Origin: JALZMG01 sp963844175
Lineage (GTDB): Bacteria > Actinomycetota > Acidimicrobiia > Acidimicrobiales > Ilumatobacteraceae
DNA length: 64,000 bases
Assembly: GCA_963844175.1 (NCBI GenBank)
Contig: CAWJNE010000021.1
Span: forward strand, 186,001-250,000
Reading direction: 5' to 3'
Shown piece after piece: positions 1 through 7,701 of the stretch. The position numbers and the translations under genes are program-made. Each line of letters opens with the position of its first letter. Position 1 is the first letter of the stretch. A model generated the notes under the pieces. That model did not search any database. It saw nothing but the letters and a program-made list of their open reading frames with translations, and was not told where the DNA came from.

Positions 1-1174
1 CGCGAGCGATCACGGGCGGGTCATGAGCGCGCAGTGCGGCGGTGCGATCGCCGGCGAGGTCGACCCCGAACGACGGGATCGTGACGCCGGGCGCCGAGCC
101 CGCACCGGGAACCGCCTCGGTGGCCAACGCCGTGGCCCCGGTGGCGGCGGCGATCTCCTCGGCGCGCCGGCGGAGCTCGTCGACGGGCGTGGCGACCATG
201 CGCCAGAACGGGATCGTGCCCACCACGTCGCGCCGCAAGTACGCCAGCGCCAGCGATTGCAGCGCCCCGAGCACGAGGCCACCCGGTCGAAGGGCACGTG
301 CCAGCGGATGCCGTGCGCAGCGCTCGACGAGGTCGCGCCGACCGGCGATGACACCGGCCTGCGGGCCGCCGAGCAGCTTGTCCCCGCTGAACGTGACCAG
401 CGAGGCGCCGGCCGCCAACGTCTGGCGCGCCGCCGGCTCGCCGCCGAGCCACGCCGGCGGAGGTCCGGGCAGCCAGGGGCAATCGGCGTCGACCAGCCCG
501 CTGCCGAGATCGGCCACGACGGGCACACCGAGGACGGCCAGCTCGGCCACCGACGTTTCCTCGACGAACCCGTCGACGCGGAAGTTGCTCGGGTGGACCT
601 TGAGCACCAGCGCCACGTCGGCGCCGGCCCGGCCGATCGCCCGCCGGTAGTCCTCGAGGCGGGTGCGGTTCGTCGTGCCGACGTCGAGCAGCCGCGCCCC
701 CGACTGCTCCATCACCTCAGGGACCCGGAAGCCGCCGCCGATCTCGACGCTCTCACCGCGGCTCACGGGCACCTCGCGACCCGCGGCCAGCGCGGCCAGC
801 ACCAGCAGCACGGCCGCCGCGTTGTTGTTGACCACCACCGCCGCCTCGGCATCGCACAGCCGCGCCAGCAGCGTGCCGACCGCCCGCTGGCGCGACCCGC
901 GTTCACCGGTGGCGAGGTCGAGCTCGAGCGACGTGGCCCGGGCCGGTTGCTGGTGGGCCAGCGGCGCACGGCCCAGGTTCGTGTGCAGCAGGACACCGGT
1001 GGCGTTGACGACGTCGGTCAGCAGCGTGCGGCGCAGCGCCTCGGCCCGCGCCGGCGCCTCGGCGACCGCGCCGGCAGCGATCGCACCTCGGGCGACGTCG
1101 ACGAGCAGCGGGTGGGGCAGGCCTGACGAGGCGAGGGATCGGGCCAGCGCATCGACCGACGGCGGGCGCTCCAT
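1..1174 (-). CDS. selA: L-seryl-tRNA(Sec) selenium transferase, 3' end cut by window edge
   Basis: PLP enzyme that converts seryl-tRNA(Sec) to selenocysteyl-tRNA(Sec) using selenophosphate. The reading frame is open from an ATG at 1174 to the left edge, giving 391 visible residues; the family is usually about 460, so roughly 70 C-terminal residues lie outside. Family motifs visible: VNATGVLLHTNLGRAPL (about 56-72), GGGFRVPEVMEQSG (147-159), DVGTTNRT (164-171), DLGSGL (222-227) and TFSGDKLLGGPQAG, whose Lys266 is the expected PLP lysine. It is divergent from dut with about 17 bases between starts. selB commonly follows selA and would lie just outside the window. Its presence shows the organism makes selenocysteine, which bears directly on the TGA-containing gene at 20260. 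Confidence 0.93.
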   Translation of the reverse strand, partial: MERPPSVDALARSLASSGLPHPLLVDVARGAIAAGAVAEAPARAEALRRTLLTDVVNATGVLLHTNLGRAPLAHQQPARATSLELDLATGERGSRQRAVGTLLARLCDAEAAVVVNNNAAAVLLVLAALAAGREVPVSRGESVEIGGGFRVPEVMEQSGARLLDVGTTNRTRLEDYRRAIGRAGADVALVLKVHPSNFRVDGFVEETSVAELAVLGVPVVADLGSGLVDADCPWLPGPPPAWLGGEPAARQTLAAGASLVTFSGDKLLGGPQAGVIAGRRDLVERCARHPLARALRPGGLVLGALQSLALAYLRRDVVGTIPFWRMVATPVDELRRRAEEIAAATGATALATEAVPGAGSAPGVTIPSFGVDLAGDRTAALRAHDPPVIAR

Positions 1175-1191
1175 CGGCGCCGAGGCTACCG

Positions 1192-1668
1192 ATGGCGTTC
1201 GTAGCATCCCGGGCGATGGCCGCCGACGAACAACACCTCGGCGTGCCGGTGCACCGGCTCGATCCCGATCTCCCGCTGCCGCGCTACGCCCACGCGGGCG
1301 ACGCCGGGCTGGACCTCCACGCTCGGGACGGCGCCCGGCTCACCGCCGGCGGCGGGCGAGCCCTCGTGCCGACGGGCATCGCCATCGCCATCCCGCCCGG
1401 CCACGCCGCCTTCGTCCTGCCGCGCAGCGGGTTGGCGTTGCGCAACGGCGTCACGGTGGTCAACGCTCCGGGGCTGATCGACGCCGCTTACCGCGGCGAG
1501 GTCAAGGTCGTCATGCTGAACACCGACCCGGAGGAGGACTACGAGGTCCACCGCGGCGACCGGATCGCTCAGCTCGTCGTCCAGCGCGTCGAAGCAGTGG
1601 TGTGGCAGGTCGTCGATCGGCTCGACGGCGAGGACCGCGGCGGCGGCTTCGGTCATTCCGGCCGCTGA
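1192..1668 (+). CDS. dut: Deoxyuridine 5'-triphosphate nucleotidohydrolase (dUTPase)
   Basis: Hydrolyses dUTP to dUMP and pyrophosphate, supplying dTMP precursor and keeping uracil out of DNA. All five trimeric dUTPase motifs are visible in order: GDAGLDL, PRSGLALRNG, NAPGLIDAAYRGEV, GDRIAQLVV and the C-terminal glycine-rich GGGFGHSG arm. Length 158 residues from the ATG at 1192. A second in-frame ATG at 1216 gives 150 residues, closer to the usual size, so the start is ambiguous. Divergent from selA and convergent with the Nudix gene. Confidence 0.95.
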   Translation: MAFVASRAMAADEQHLGVPVHRLDPDLPLPRYAHAGDAGLDLHARDGARLTAGGGRALVPTGIAIAIPPGHAAFVLPRSGLALRNGVTVVNAPGLIDAAYRGEVKVVMLNTDPEEDYEVHRGDRIAQLVVQRVEAVVWQVVDRLDGEDRGGGFGHSGR

Positions 1669-1682
1669 CCCGAGCCGGACGA

Positions 1683-2417
1683 CTACTTCCAGGCGAACAC
1701 GGGCTGCTCGAAGCCGGCCACCGGGTCGGCGCGACCCTCCAGCGCCAGCCAGCGGAACTGCACCAGGACCGCGCCGGTCGGGGCGTGGATCAGGTCGTTG
1801 CCGAGCGGCACCTGCACGACCGGGCGGTCGCTCTCGGGGATGTCGATGAAGCGCGGCGAATCGGCGCGGCACAGCTGGTGCAGACCGACCCGGTAGGCCG
1901 CCAGCACCTCGCCCGGTTCCGGCGCGAGGTCGAGTCGCCCGCCGCCCCACAGCACGACGGGCGTGATCACGAACCCCGACCGCGTCGGGTAGTCGTCGAG
2001 CAGCCCGAGCACGGTCTCCGGGCCGAGGGTCACGCCGAGCTCCTCGTCCAGCTCGCGACGCGCCGCGTCGACGACCGTCTCGCCCTGGTCGAGGCGCCCA
2101 CCGGGCAGCGCCCACTGCGAGGCGTGGCGGTTGAGCCCCGCGGCGCGGCGGCAGAGCAGGAACGCCGCTCCGCCCGACACGTCCGCCATGCGACCGTCCA
2201 GACCCCGGGAGCCGCCCGGGATGATGTCCATCGCCTCGGCGTCGGGTTGGAACGGGTCCGTGCGGTCCTCCCCCTCGACCGAGTCGACGACGACGACGGC
2301 GACGGCGGCGTGGCGGCGTTCGTCGAGCGCCAGGATCCGCCGATCGTGGGCGGCGAGGTTGGCGACGATCCGATCGCGCAGCGCGCCGTCGTAGCTGAAC
2401 GGTGGCGGCAGGATCAC
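1683..2417 (-). CDS. Nudix hydrolase
   Basis: Nucleoside-diphosphate-linked pyrophosphohydrolase of the Nudix superfamily. A full Nudix box is present: GGRLDQGETVVDAARRELDE followed by ELGV, matching Gx5Ex7REUxEExGU. The 244-residue length, with extra N- and C-terminal regions, resembles CoA-pyrophosphatase-type enzymes, but no substrate-defining motif was recognised. GTG start at 2417; this GTG overlaps the TGA of a 22-codon ORF (2414-2482) in the arrangement GTGA, suggesting translational coupling. Confidence 0.85.
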   Translation of the reverse strand: MILPPPFSYDGALRDRIVANLAAHDRRILALDERRHAAVAVVVVDSVEGEDRTDPFQPDAEAMDIIPGGSRGLDGRMADVSGGAAFLLCRRAAGLNRHASQWALPGGRLDQGETVVDAARRELDEELGVTLGPETVLGLLDDYPTRSGFVITPVVLWGGGRLDLAPEPGEVLAAYRVGLHQLCRADSPRFIDIPESDRPVVQVPLGNDLIHAPTGAVLVQFRWLALEGRADPVAGFEQPVFAWK

Positions 2418-2482
2418 AGGTGCGCCATCTCGCGAAGCGGCCAGCTGCGGCCTGCGTGGCCGGGGAGCGCAATGAGCGTCAT
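2414..2482 (-). CDS. Putative 22-residue leader ORF (copy B of the MTxIAxPGH family)
   Basis: Short ORF from ATG 2482 to TGA 2414, product starting MTLIALPGH, whose stop overlaps the GTG start of the Nudix gene (GTGA). An ORF of exactly the same length, with a matching first half and the same GTGA overlap, precedes crtB at 13648-13716. The DNA core (TCATTGCGYTCCCCGGCCAC) is also conserved, so it may act as a nucleotide signal rather than as a peptide. No known family is recognised. Nothing coding lies between it and the divergent MFS gene. Confidence 0.4.
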   Translation of the reverse strand: MTLIALPGHAGRSWPLREMAHL

Positions 2483-2551
2483 CGTCCCATCATCGGCGGC
2501 GGGCGAACCGGTGGGCGAACCGCGCCGGTCGCCCCCTAGCGTCGGTCGGCT

Positions 2552-3769
2552 GTGCTCGACCGACTGCTCGACGACTCGTACCCGCGCGCGGTGCGCGACG
2601 ACGTCGCCAGCCTGACGGTCGCCCGGCTCACCACGAACGCCGTCTACCGGTTCGCCCCGCCGTTCGTGGCGACGATCGCTCGCGGGCTCGACGTCGAGCT
2701 GAGCGACATCGGCGTGGCGCTCGCCGTGACGGAGCTCTGTGGCCTGGCCTCGCCCGTGCTCGGCCGCCTCGTCGACCGCCGCTCCCGCCGCTGGTCGATC
2801 GTCAGCGGACTGCTCGGCATCAGCGCCGGCGCAGCGATCGCCGGGCTCAGCGCCGGCATCTTCATGTTCGCCGCCGGGCTCTTCGTCGTGGCGCTGAGCA
2901 AGATCGTGTTCGACGTCGGCTTGGGGACGTGGGTCGCCGACCACGTGCCGTACGAGCGCCGGGGGCGCGTGATCGGCATCGTCGAGACGTCGTGGGCGCT
3001 CGGCCTGCTGATCGGCGTCAGCGGGTTGGGGCTCGTCGCCGCGGCGTCGTCGTGGCGGTGGAGCTACGTGGTGGGCGCCTGCGCCGTCCTCGCCATGGCA
3101 CTGGTGGTCAGCGGGAAGGCCAGGGCGCCAGTCGCCCGGGTCACGAACGAGGCCGGCGACGAGGTCGTGCCCGCGCCCGCCGGCGGTGCGCAGGCGGGCC
3201 GGATGCCGCTGTCCAGCTGGTTGGCCGTCGGCGGGATGTTCGGCCTGATGTCGGCCGCGCAGTGCCTGTTCATCACGTTCGGCCCCTGGTTGGAGGACGA
3301 GTTCGGCGTGACGACGGTCGGCCTGGTCGCGGCGACGTTCGGCATCGGCGTACTGGAGCTCGGCGCGTCGACCACGTCCGCGGCGCGCACCGATCGCTGG
3401 GGCAAGGAGCGCAGCGTGATGCTCGGCGCGGCGGTGATGGTGCCCGCCGGCCTCGCCCTCGGCGCACTCGAGCAGTCCCTCGTTCCCGGGCTGATCCTGC
3501 TCGGGACGTTCATCGCCGCGTTCGAGTTCGGGATCGTCTCGGCCATCCCGATCGGGCCGACGCTGATCCCCGGCGCACCCGGGCGTGGGCTCGGCACGAT
3601 GGTCGCCGTCGGCACGCTCGGGCGGGGCCTCACGGCGATCCTCGCCACGCGGCTGTTCGAATCGTCGGGCTTGACGGCCACGGCCACGCTGGGGGCCGGT
3701 TTCGCCGCCCTGGCCGGACTGTCCATGTGGGCGCGCTGGCGGCTGATCCGCCCTTCCGGAACCCGATAG
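2552..3769 (+). CDS. MFS transporter
   Basis: Twelve-helix-type major facilitator superfamily membrane protein, 405 residues. Alternating hydrophobic segments run from about residue 27 to the C terminus, with the arginine-rich loop LGRLVDRRSRRWS (about 70-82) matching the MFS loop 2-3 motif and a second at TDRWGKER in the C-terminal half. A polar loop with APAGGAQAGR near 205-215 separates the two halves. Substrate cannot be inferred. GTG start at 2552; followed 28 bases later by a quinone oxidoreductase gene on the same strand. Confidence 0.8.
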   Translation: MLDRLLDDSYPRAVRDDVASLTVARLTTNAVYRFAPPFVATIARGLDVELSDIGVALAVTELCGLASPVLGRLVDRRSRRWSIVSGLLGISAGAAIAGLSAGIFMFAAGLFVVALSKIVFDVGLGTWVADHVPYERRGRVIGIVETSWALGLLIGVSGLGLVAAASSWRWSYVVGACAVLAMALVVSGKARAPVARVTNEAGDEVVPAPAGGAQAGRMPLSSWLAVGGMFGLMSAAQCLFITFGPWLEDEFGVTTVGLVAATFGIGVLELGASTTSAARTDRWGKERSVMLGAAVMVPAGLALGALEQSLVPGLILLGTFIAAFEFGIVSAIPIGPTLIPGAPGRGLGTMVAVGTLGRGLTAILATRLFESSGLTATATLGAGFAALAGLSMWARWRLIRPSGTR

Positions 3770-3797
3770 CCCGCCGGCCCATCACTACCGTGGCCCG

Positions 3798-4778
3798 GTG
3801 CGCAAGGTCGTCGCCACCGCCTTCGGATCGCTGGACCAGCTCGAGATCGTCGAGGCACCCGACCTCGAACCGGGCCCCGGCGAGGTCGTGATCGACGTCG
3901 AGGCGGCCGGCGCCAACTTCGTCGATGCGCTGTTCGTCCAGGGCCGCTACCAGATCAAGCCGCCCCTGCCGTACACGCCGGGGACCGAGGTGGCCGGGCG
4001 CATCGCTGCACTGGGGGCCGGCGTCGACGGCATCGAGGTGGGCACCCGCGTCGTGGCGCTGCCGGCCGTCGGTGGCGGCTACGCCTCGCAGGTCGCCGTG
4101 CGGGCGGCGTCCGTGATCTCCGTGCCCGAGCGGCTCAGCGCGGGGCAGGCGGCCGGGTTCGTGCAGAGCTACGGGACGATGCTCTACGCCTACACCCGAC
4201 GCACCACCGTCGGGCCGGACGAGTGGGTCGTGGTGCTCGGGGCCGGCGGCGGCATCGGGCTGGCCGCGGTGGACATCGCCGCCTCGATGGGCGGGCGCGT
4301 CATCGCCTGCGCGTCGTCGGCCGACAAGTTGGCACTCGCCCGGGCGGCGGGGGCCACCGAGACGATCGACTACTCCGCCGCCGACATCGACCTCAAGTCG
4401 ACGATCCGCGAGCTCACCGGCGGCGGCGCCGACCTCGTCGCCGACCCGATCGGCGGGCCGCACGCCGAGGCGGCGCTGCGGGCCCTGCGGTGGGGCGGTC
4501 GTTACCTCGTGGTCGGGTTCGCCGCCGGGGAGATCCCACGGTTCCCGCTCAACCAGGTGCTGCTCAACAGCCGCATGCTGATCGGGATCGAGTGGGGCGC
4601 GTGGATCGGACGGTTCCCGGCCGAGAACGAGGTCCTGATGGCCGAGCTGCTGCAGCTGGTGGCCGACGGCACCGTCAACCCGGTCGAGCCGACGGCCCGG
4701 CCCCTCGACGACGCCGTCGGTGTGCTGCGCGATCTCCAGGAGCGCCGCATCTCCGGCAAGGTCGTGCTCGTTCCGTAG
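3798..4778 (+). CDS. NADPH:quinone oxidoreductase-type medium-chain dehydrogenase
   Basis: Zinc-independent MDR-superfamily reductase, 326 residues, GTG start. N-terminal GroES-like domain (AGANFVDALFVQGRYQ, then PYTPGTEVAGRI) and a Rossmann NADPH site VVLGAGGGIGLAAVDIAASM near residues 145-165. The structural zinc cysteine cluster of alcohol dehydrogenases is absent, as expected for the QOR subfamily. Probably reduces quinones or enones in the cytosol. It is convergent with the oxygenase-like gene, with a palindromic repeat in the gap. Confidence 0.85.
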   Translation: MRKVVATAFGSLDQLEIVEAPDLEPGPGEVVIDVEAAGANFVDALFVQGRYQIKPPLPYTPGTEVAGRIAALGAGVDGIEVGTRVVALPAVGGGYASQVAVRAASVISVPERLSAGQAAGFVQSYGTMLYAYTRRTTVGPDEWVVVLGAGGGIGLAAVDIAASMGGRVIACASSADKLALARAAGATETIDYSAADIDLKSTIRELTGGGADLVADPIGGPHAEAALRALRWGGRYLVVGFAAGEIPRFPLNQVLLNSRMLIGIEWGAWIGRFPAENEVLMAELLQLVADGTVNPVEPTARPLDDAVGVLRDLQERRISGKVVLVP

Positions 4779-4783
4779 CCACG

Positions 4784-4857
4784 TCTGGGCGCCAAGCTTC
4801 CCGATTTCGGGAACCACCGCGCCCAGATGGGGGTTTGGGAACCTCCGCGCCCAGATG
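4784..4857. repeat. Dispersed palindromic repeat (TCTGGGCGCG...TTCCC family), copy 1
   Basis: Imperfect inverted repeat 4784-4827: left arm begins TCTGGGCG and reaches TTCCCGA, right arm starts TCGGGAA and ends CGCGCCCAGA. A further half copy (GGGAAC...CGCGCCCAGA) follows at 4837-4856. Related elements sit at 50305-50348 and 53735-53808. It lies between convergent genes, where it could act as a bidirectional terminator. Confidence 0.7.
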
Positions 4858-4865
4858 AGGGGGTG

Positions 4866-5576
4866 TCAGCTGGCGGTCGTGGCGACGGCGCGCTGGCCGT
4901 CGATCCAGTCGCCGAGCACCGGGCCCGACTCGAAGCTCGTGATCAGGGCGTAGCGCGGCGCGTCGCCCGGGTGGACGACGACGTGCCAAAGGCGCTGGGT
5001 GTCGACGACGAACCGCGCCCCACGATGCAGCGGCAGCCGCACCTCCGTCGCCGGGTCGGGCAGGCCGTCGGGTCCGTTGTCCATGAGCAGCATGTAGCTG
5101 TCCGGGTTGTCGGTCAGCTCCAGCCACGAGCGCACGACCCACCCCTCGTCCTCGGGGTTGAACCGGTTGTTGTCGTCGCGATGGATCGATCGGATCGCCT
5201 GGTCGCGACCCTGCGGCTCGAGCTTGATGACCCGCACCCGACCGAAGTTGGCGCCGACCGAGTCGACGTAGCGCCGGATCGACGGCACGACCTCGGCGTT
5301 CGACGTCCAGCGAGCGTCCTTGTCGGTCTTGCCCTTGTCCCAGAAGCCACGGCAGTCGAGCTCGCCGTCGGCGGAGGCGATCGGCGCGAAGTTCGTGTCG
5401 CCGCCGCTCTTCCAGTCCATGTACTGCAGCGCCAGGTACTCGGCCTCCGGGACCTCGAAGTCGGCGTCGGCGAGCGGCACATAACCGTGCTCGGCCAGTT
5501 GCGGCAGCCGCAGGTGCGGCGTGTCGAGTGCGATCTCCAGGCTCCAGTGGTCGGCGGTCGGCCAGAACGTCTTCAT
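4866..5576 (-). CDS. 2OG-Fe(II) oxygenase-like protein (aspartyl/asparaginyl hydroxylase-like)
   Basis: 236-residue soluble protein. The pattern IHRDDNNRF (HxD) near residue 135 and RLWHVVVH followed by PRYALITSF near 205-220 suggests a double-stranded beta-helix fold with an HxD...H iron site and a downstream Arg for 2-oxoglutarate. This assignment rests on motif spacing only. Neighbours (oxidoreductase, LysM lipoprotein) do not indicate a substrate. It could instead be an uncharacterised cupin-type protein. Confidence 0.5.
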   Translation of the reverse strand: MKTFWPTADHWSLEIALDTPHLRLPQLAEHGYVPLADADFEVPEAEYLALQYMDWKSGGDTNFAPIASADGELDCRGFWDKGKTDKDARWTSNAEVVPSIRRYVDSVGANFGRVRVIKLEPQGRDQAIRSIHRDDNNRFNPEDEGWVVRSWLELTDNPDSYMLLMDNGPDGLPDPATEVRLPLHRGARFVVDTQRLWHVVVHPGDAPRYALITSFESGPVLGDWIDGQRAVATTAS

Positions 5577-5588
5577 CGGAGCGAGAGG

Positions 5589-5975
5589 TTAGGGAGCGAT
5601 CGTCGTGATCACAGGCGCGGCCGTCGCCTGGGGAACGGTCGTCACGGCGGCCGTCGTGGTCGTCGTGACGTCGGAGATCAACGGCAGGATCAGCACCTGG
5701 CCGACGACGATGCGGTTGGGGTCCGTCAGGTTGTTCTCGATCATGATCGCCTCGACCGGCAGACCGTACGTCTCGGCGATCGCCGTGAGGGTGTCCCCGC
5801 TCTTCACCTCGTGGAAGCGCGGCTGGACGGTGGTCGCCGGCGCTGCCGTCGTCAGTGGTGGCGCCGTGGTCTGCATCGCCGGGAGCGTCTCGTCGGCGTC
5901 CGGCTCGTCGTCGCCACCGCAGGCGCCGAGCAGGAACGCGGCGCCGACCCCCAGCAGCGTGACCACGGCCCGCAC
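5589..5975 (-). CDS. LysM-domain lipoprotein
   Basis: Probable cell-surface lipoprotein binding peptidoglycan. From GTG 5975 the product has a short n-region, a hydrophobic core VVTLLGVGAAFLLG and a lipobox ending LGAC, then a Thr/Pro/Ala-rich linker and one LysM module (HEVKSGDTLTAIAETYGL through NRIVVGQVLILP). The tail is Thr/Ala-rich. The frame stays open upstream to an ATG at 6035, but that would put about 20 residues before the signal sequence, so 5975 is preferred. Confidence 0.75.
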   Translation of the reverse strand: MRAVVTLLGVGAAFLLGACGGDDEPDADETLPAMQTTAPPLTTAAPATTVQPRFHEVKSGDTLTAIAETYGLPVEAIMIENNLTDPNRIVVGQVLILPLISDVTTTTTAAVTTVPQATAAPVITTIAP

Positions 5976-6061
5976 GACCCTGCATCGTAGGAGGTACAGG
6001 CCCCTGATCTGGTGCATCGACCACGGTCCGGCCACCCGGTCAGCGGTACATTGCCGACCCG

Positions 6062-6982
6062 ATGGATGACGGCGCCGTGACCTTCCCCGGCGCTCGTGCC
6101 CCGGATCGCTCGTGGCGGATCGACGCCAACGGGGTCGGCATCGCGGCGTACGAGTGGGGCGATGCCGAGGCGCCGCCGGTCCTCGCCGTGCACGGCGGCT
6201 TCGACTTCGCCCGGACGTTCGACGGGCTGGCCCCCCGCCTGGCCGCCGCCGGGTGGCGAGTCATCAGCTGGGACCAGCGGGGCCACGGCGACAGCGATCG
6301 CGCCGAGCTGTACTCGTGGGACGCCGACCTGCGCGACGCCCTCGCCGTGTTCGAGGAGGTCAGCCCGCGCCGGCCGGTGCCGGTGATCGGCCACTCCAAG
6401 GGCGGCGGGATGATGATCCAGCTCGCCGACGCCCAGCCGTACCGGTTCTCCGGGCTCGTCAACCTGGACGGCATCCCGTACCAGAGCCGCATCCCGGACG
6501 TCGCCGAGCACGTGCGGACCAAGATGATGGCGGGCGAGGTCGCCGGATGGCTCGAGCACCGGCGCAACACCTCGACCTCCGAACGCCGGCCGGGCACGCT
6601 CGACGAACTCGCCCAGCGGCGCGGACGGATGAACCCTCGCCTGTCGCACGAGTGGCTGCGCTACCTCGTGTCCGTCGGAGCCCGCCACGATCCCGACGGC
6701 TGGCGGTGGAAGATCGATCCGTCCATGCGCTTCGGTGGGTTCGGCCCGTGGCGTCCCGAGTGGTCCGTGCTGCGGCTGGCCGGCCTGGGGACGCCGTTCC
6801 TCGCCGTGCTCGGTCGAGCCCCGGAGGTGATGGGCTGGGGCACCGAGCCGGACCGGGTCCTGCCGTACCTGCCGCCCGGGGCGCGCTGCGAGATCCTCGA
6901 CGACGTCGGCCACTTCGTGCACATCGAGCAGCCCGACCTGGTGGCGGCGATGATCCTCGACCACCTCGGGCCACCGCGATGA
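6062..6982 (+). CDS. Alpha/beta-fold hydrolase
   Basis: 306-residue hydrolase. Oxyanion-hole region VLAVHGGFDFART, a strand-4 motif SWDQRGHGDSDRAE, and nucleophile elbow GHSKGGGM with Ser near residue 114. A C-terminal DDVGHFVHIEQP supplies the catalytic His. Probably an esterase or epoxide hydrolase-like enzyme; substrate unknown. Its stop overlaps the ATG of the next hydrolase (ATGA), so the two are probably translationally coupled. Confidence 0.8.
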   Translation: MDDGAVTFPGARAPDRSWRIDANGVGIAAYEWGDAEAPPVLAVHGGFDFARTFDGLAPRLAAAGWRVISWDQRGHGDSDRAELYSWDADLRDALAVFEEVSPRRPVPVIGHSKGGGMMIQLADAQPYRFSGLVNLDGIPYQSRIPDVAEHVRTKMMAGEVAGWLEHRRNTSTSERRPGTLDELAQRRGRMNPRLSHEWLRYLVSVGARHDPDGWRWKIDPSMRFGGFGPWRPEWSVLRLAGLGTPFLAVLGRAPEVMGWGTEPDRVLPYLPPGARCEILDDVGHFVHIEQPDLVAAMILDHLGPPR

Positions 6983-7629
6983 CCCCTCCCGTGATGCTGC
7001 GGCACAACCGCGTCGAGCTGGCCCTGCATCGGCTGCGACCCGGCGACGGCCGGCCACTGCTGTTGCTGCACGGCCTCGGCGAACGATCGCCGGACGAGGT
7101 GCCGACGTGGCTCGAGGCCTGGACCGGCCCCGTCGCCGCCCTCGACTTCACGGGGCACGGCGAATCGACGATCCCGGTCGGCGGCGGGTACACGGCGGAG
7201 ATGCTCCTCGCCGATGCCGACGCCGCCCTCGCCGAGCTCGGCGAGGCAACCGTCTTCGGGCGCGGGCTCGGGGCGTACATCGCGCTGCAGCTGGCCGGCG
7301 CCCGTCCGGCGGAGGTGATCGGTGCCGTGCTCGTCGACGGTCCCGGTCTGGCTGGCGGGGCGACGTTCCCGACCTCGCAGAGCTTCTTCGTGCTGCCGCC
7401 GGCCGACGGTCCACCGGACCCGTACGCGCTGGCCGAGTTGAGCCGCGACCTGCGGCCACCCGACTACGCCGCGGCGTTCGTGCGCCTGGCACTGGCCGGC
7501 TCCCGCCTCGACGAGCCGATCACCGTCGCCGCCGTGTTCCTCCCGCCGTGGCTCGAGGCGGTCGCCGCGGAGCCGGGCGTCTCGCGATCGTCGATCGCCG
7601 AGGCCCTCGCCCGCTACGCCGCCGCCTGA
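6979..7629 (+). CDS. Alpha/beta-fold hydrolase-like protein with glycine at the nucleophile elbow
   Basis: 216-residue protein beginning at the ATG that overlaps the upstream stop. It keeps the fold signatures LLLLHGLGERS and ALDFTGHGES, but the elbow reads VFGRGLGAY, so the expected serine of GxSxG is Gly. There is also no obvious C-terminal catalytic His region. It may be a non-catalytic partner of the upstream hydrolase, with which it forms a coupled pair. The start is chosen by the ATGA overlap. Confidence 0.65.
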   Translation: MTPPVMLRHNRVELALHRLRPGDGRPLLLLHGLGERSPDEVPTWLEAWTGPVAALDFTGHGESTIPVGGGYTAEMLLADADAALAELGEATVFGRGLGAYIALQLAGARPAEVIGAVLVDGPGLAGGATFPTSQSFFVLPPADGPPDPYALAELSRDLRPPDYAAAFVRLALAGSRLDEPITVAAVFLPPWLEAVAAEPGVSRSSIAEALARYAAA

Positions 7630-7656
7630 CCCCACCCGCGAGTACGAACAGATCGG

Positions 7657-7670
7657 CGTCAGATCTGACG
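7657..7670. promoter_or_regulatory. Perfect 14-bp palindrome upstream of crtZ (candidate operator)
   Basis: CGTCAGATCTGACG is a perfect dyad centred about 38 bases before the crtZ GTG, in the 72-base gap after the hydrolase pair. With no loop it is unlikely to be a hairpin terminator. A repressor site controlling the carotenoid genes is inferred from position only. Confidence 0.35.
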
Positions 7671-7701
7671 TCAATCCCCGCTGAGAACGTGTCGGGGTAC
7701 T

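Noticed and set aside
23..1126. Long plus-strand ORF of 367 codons opposite selA
   Set aside because: Arg/Gln-rich composition with no recognisable domain; it is the antisense of a complete selA reading frame, a common artefact in high-GC DNA.
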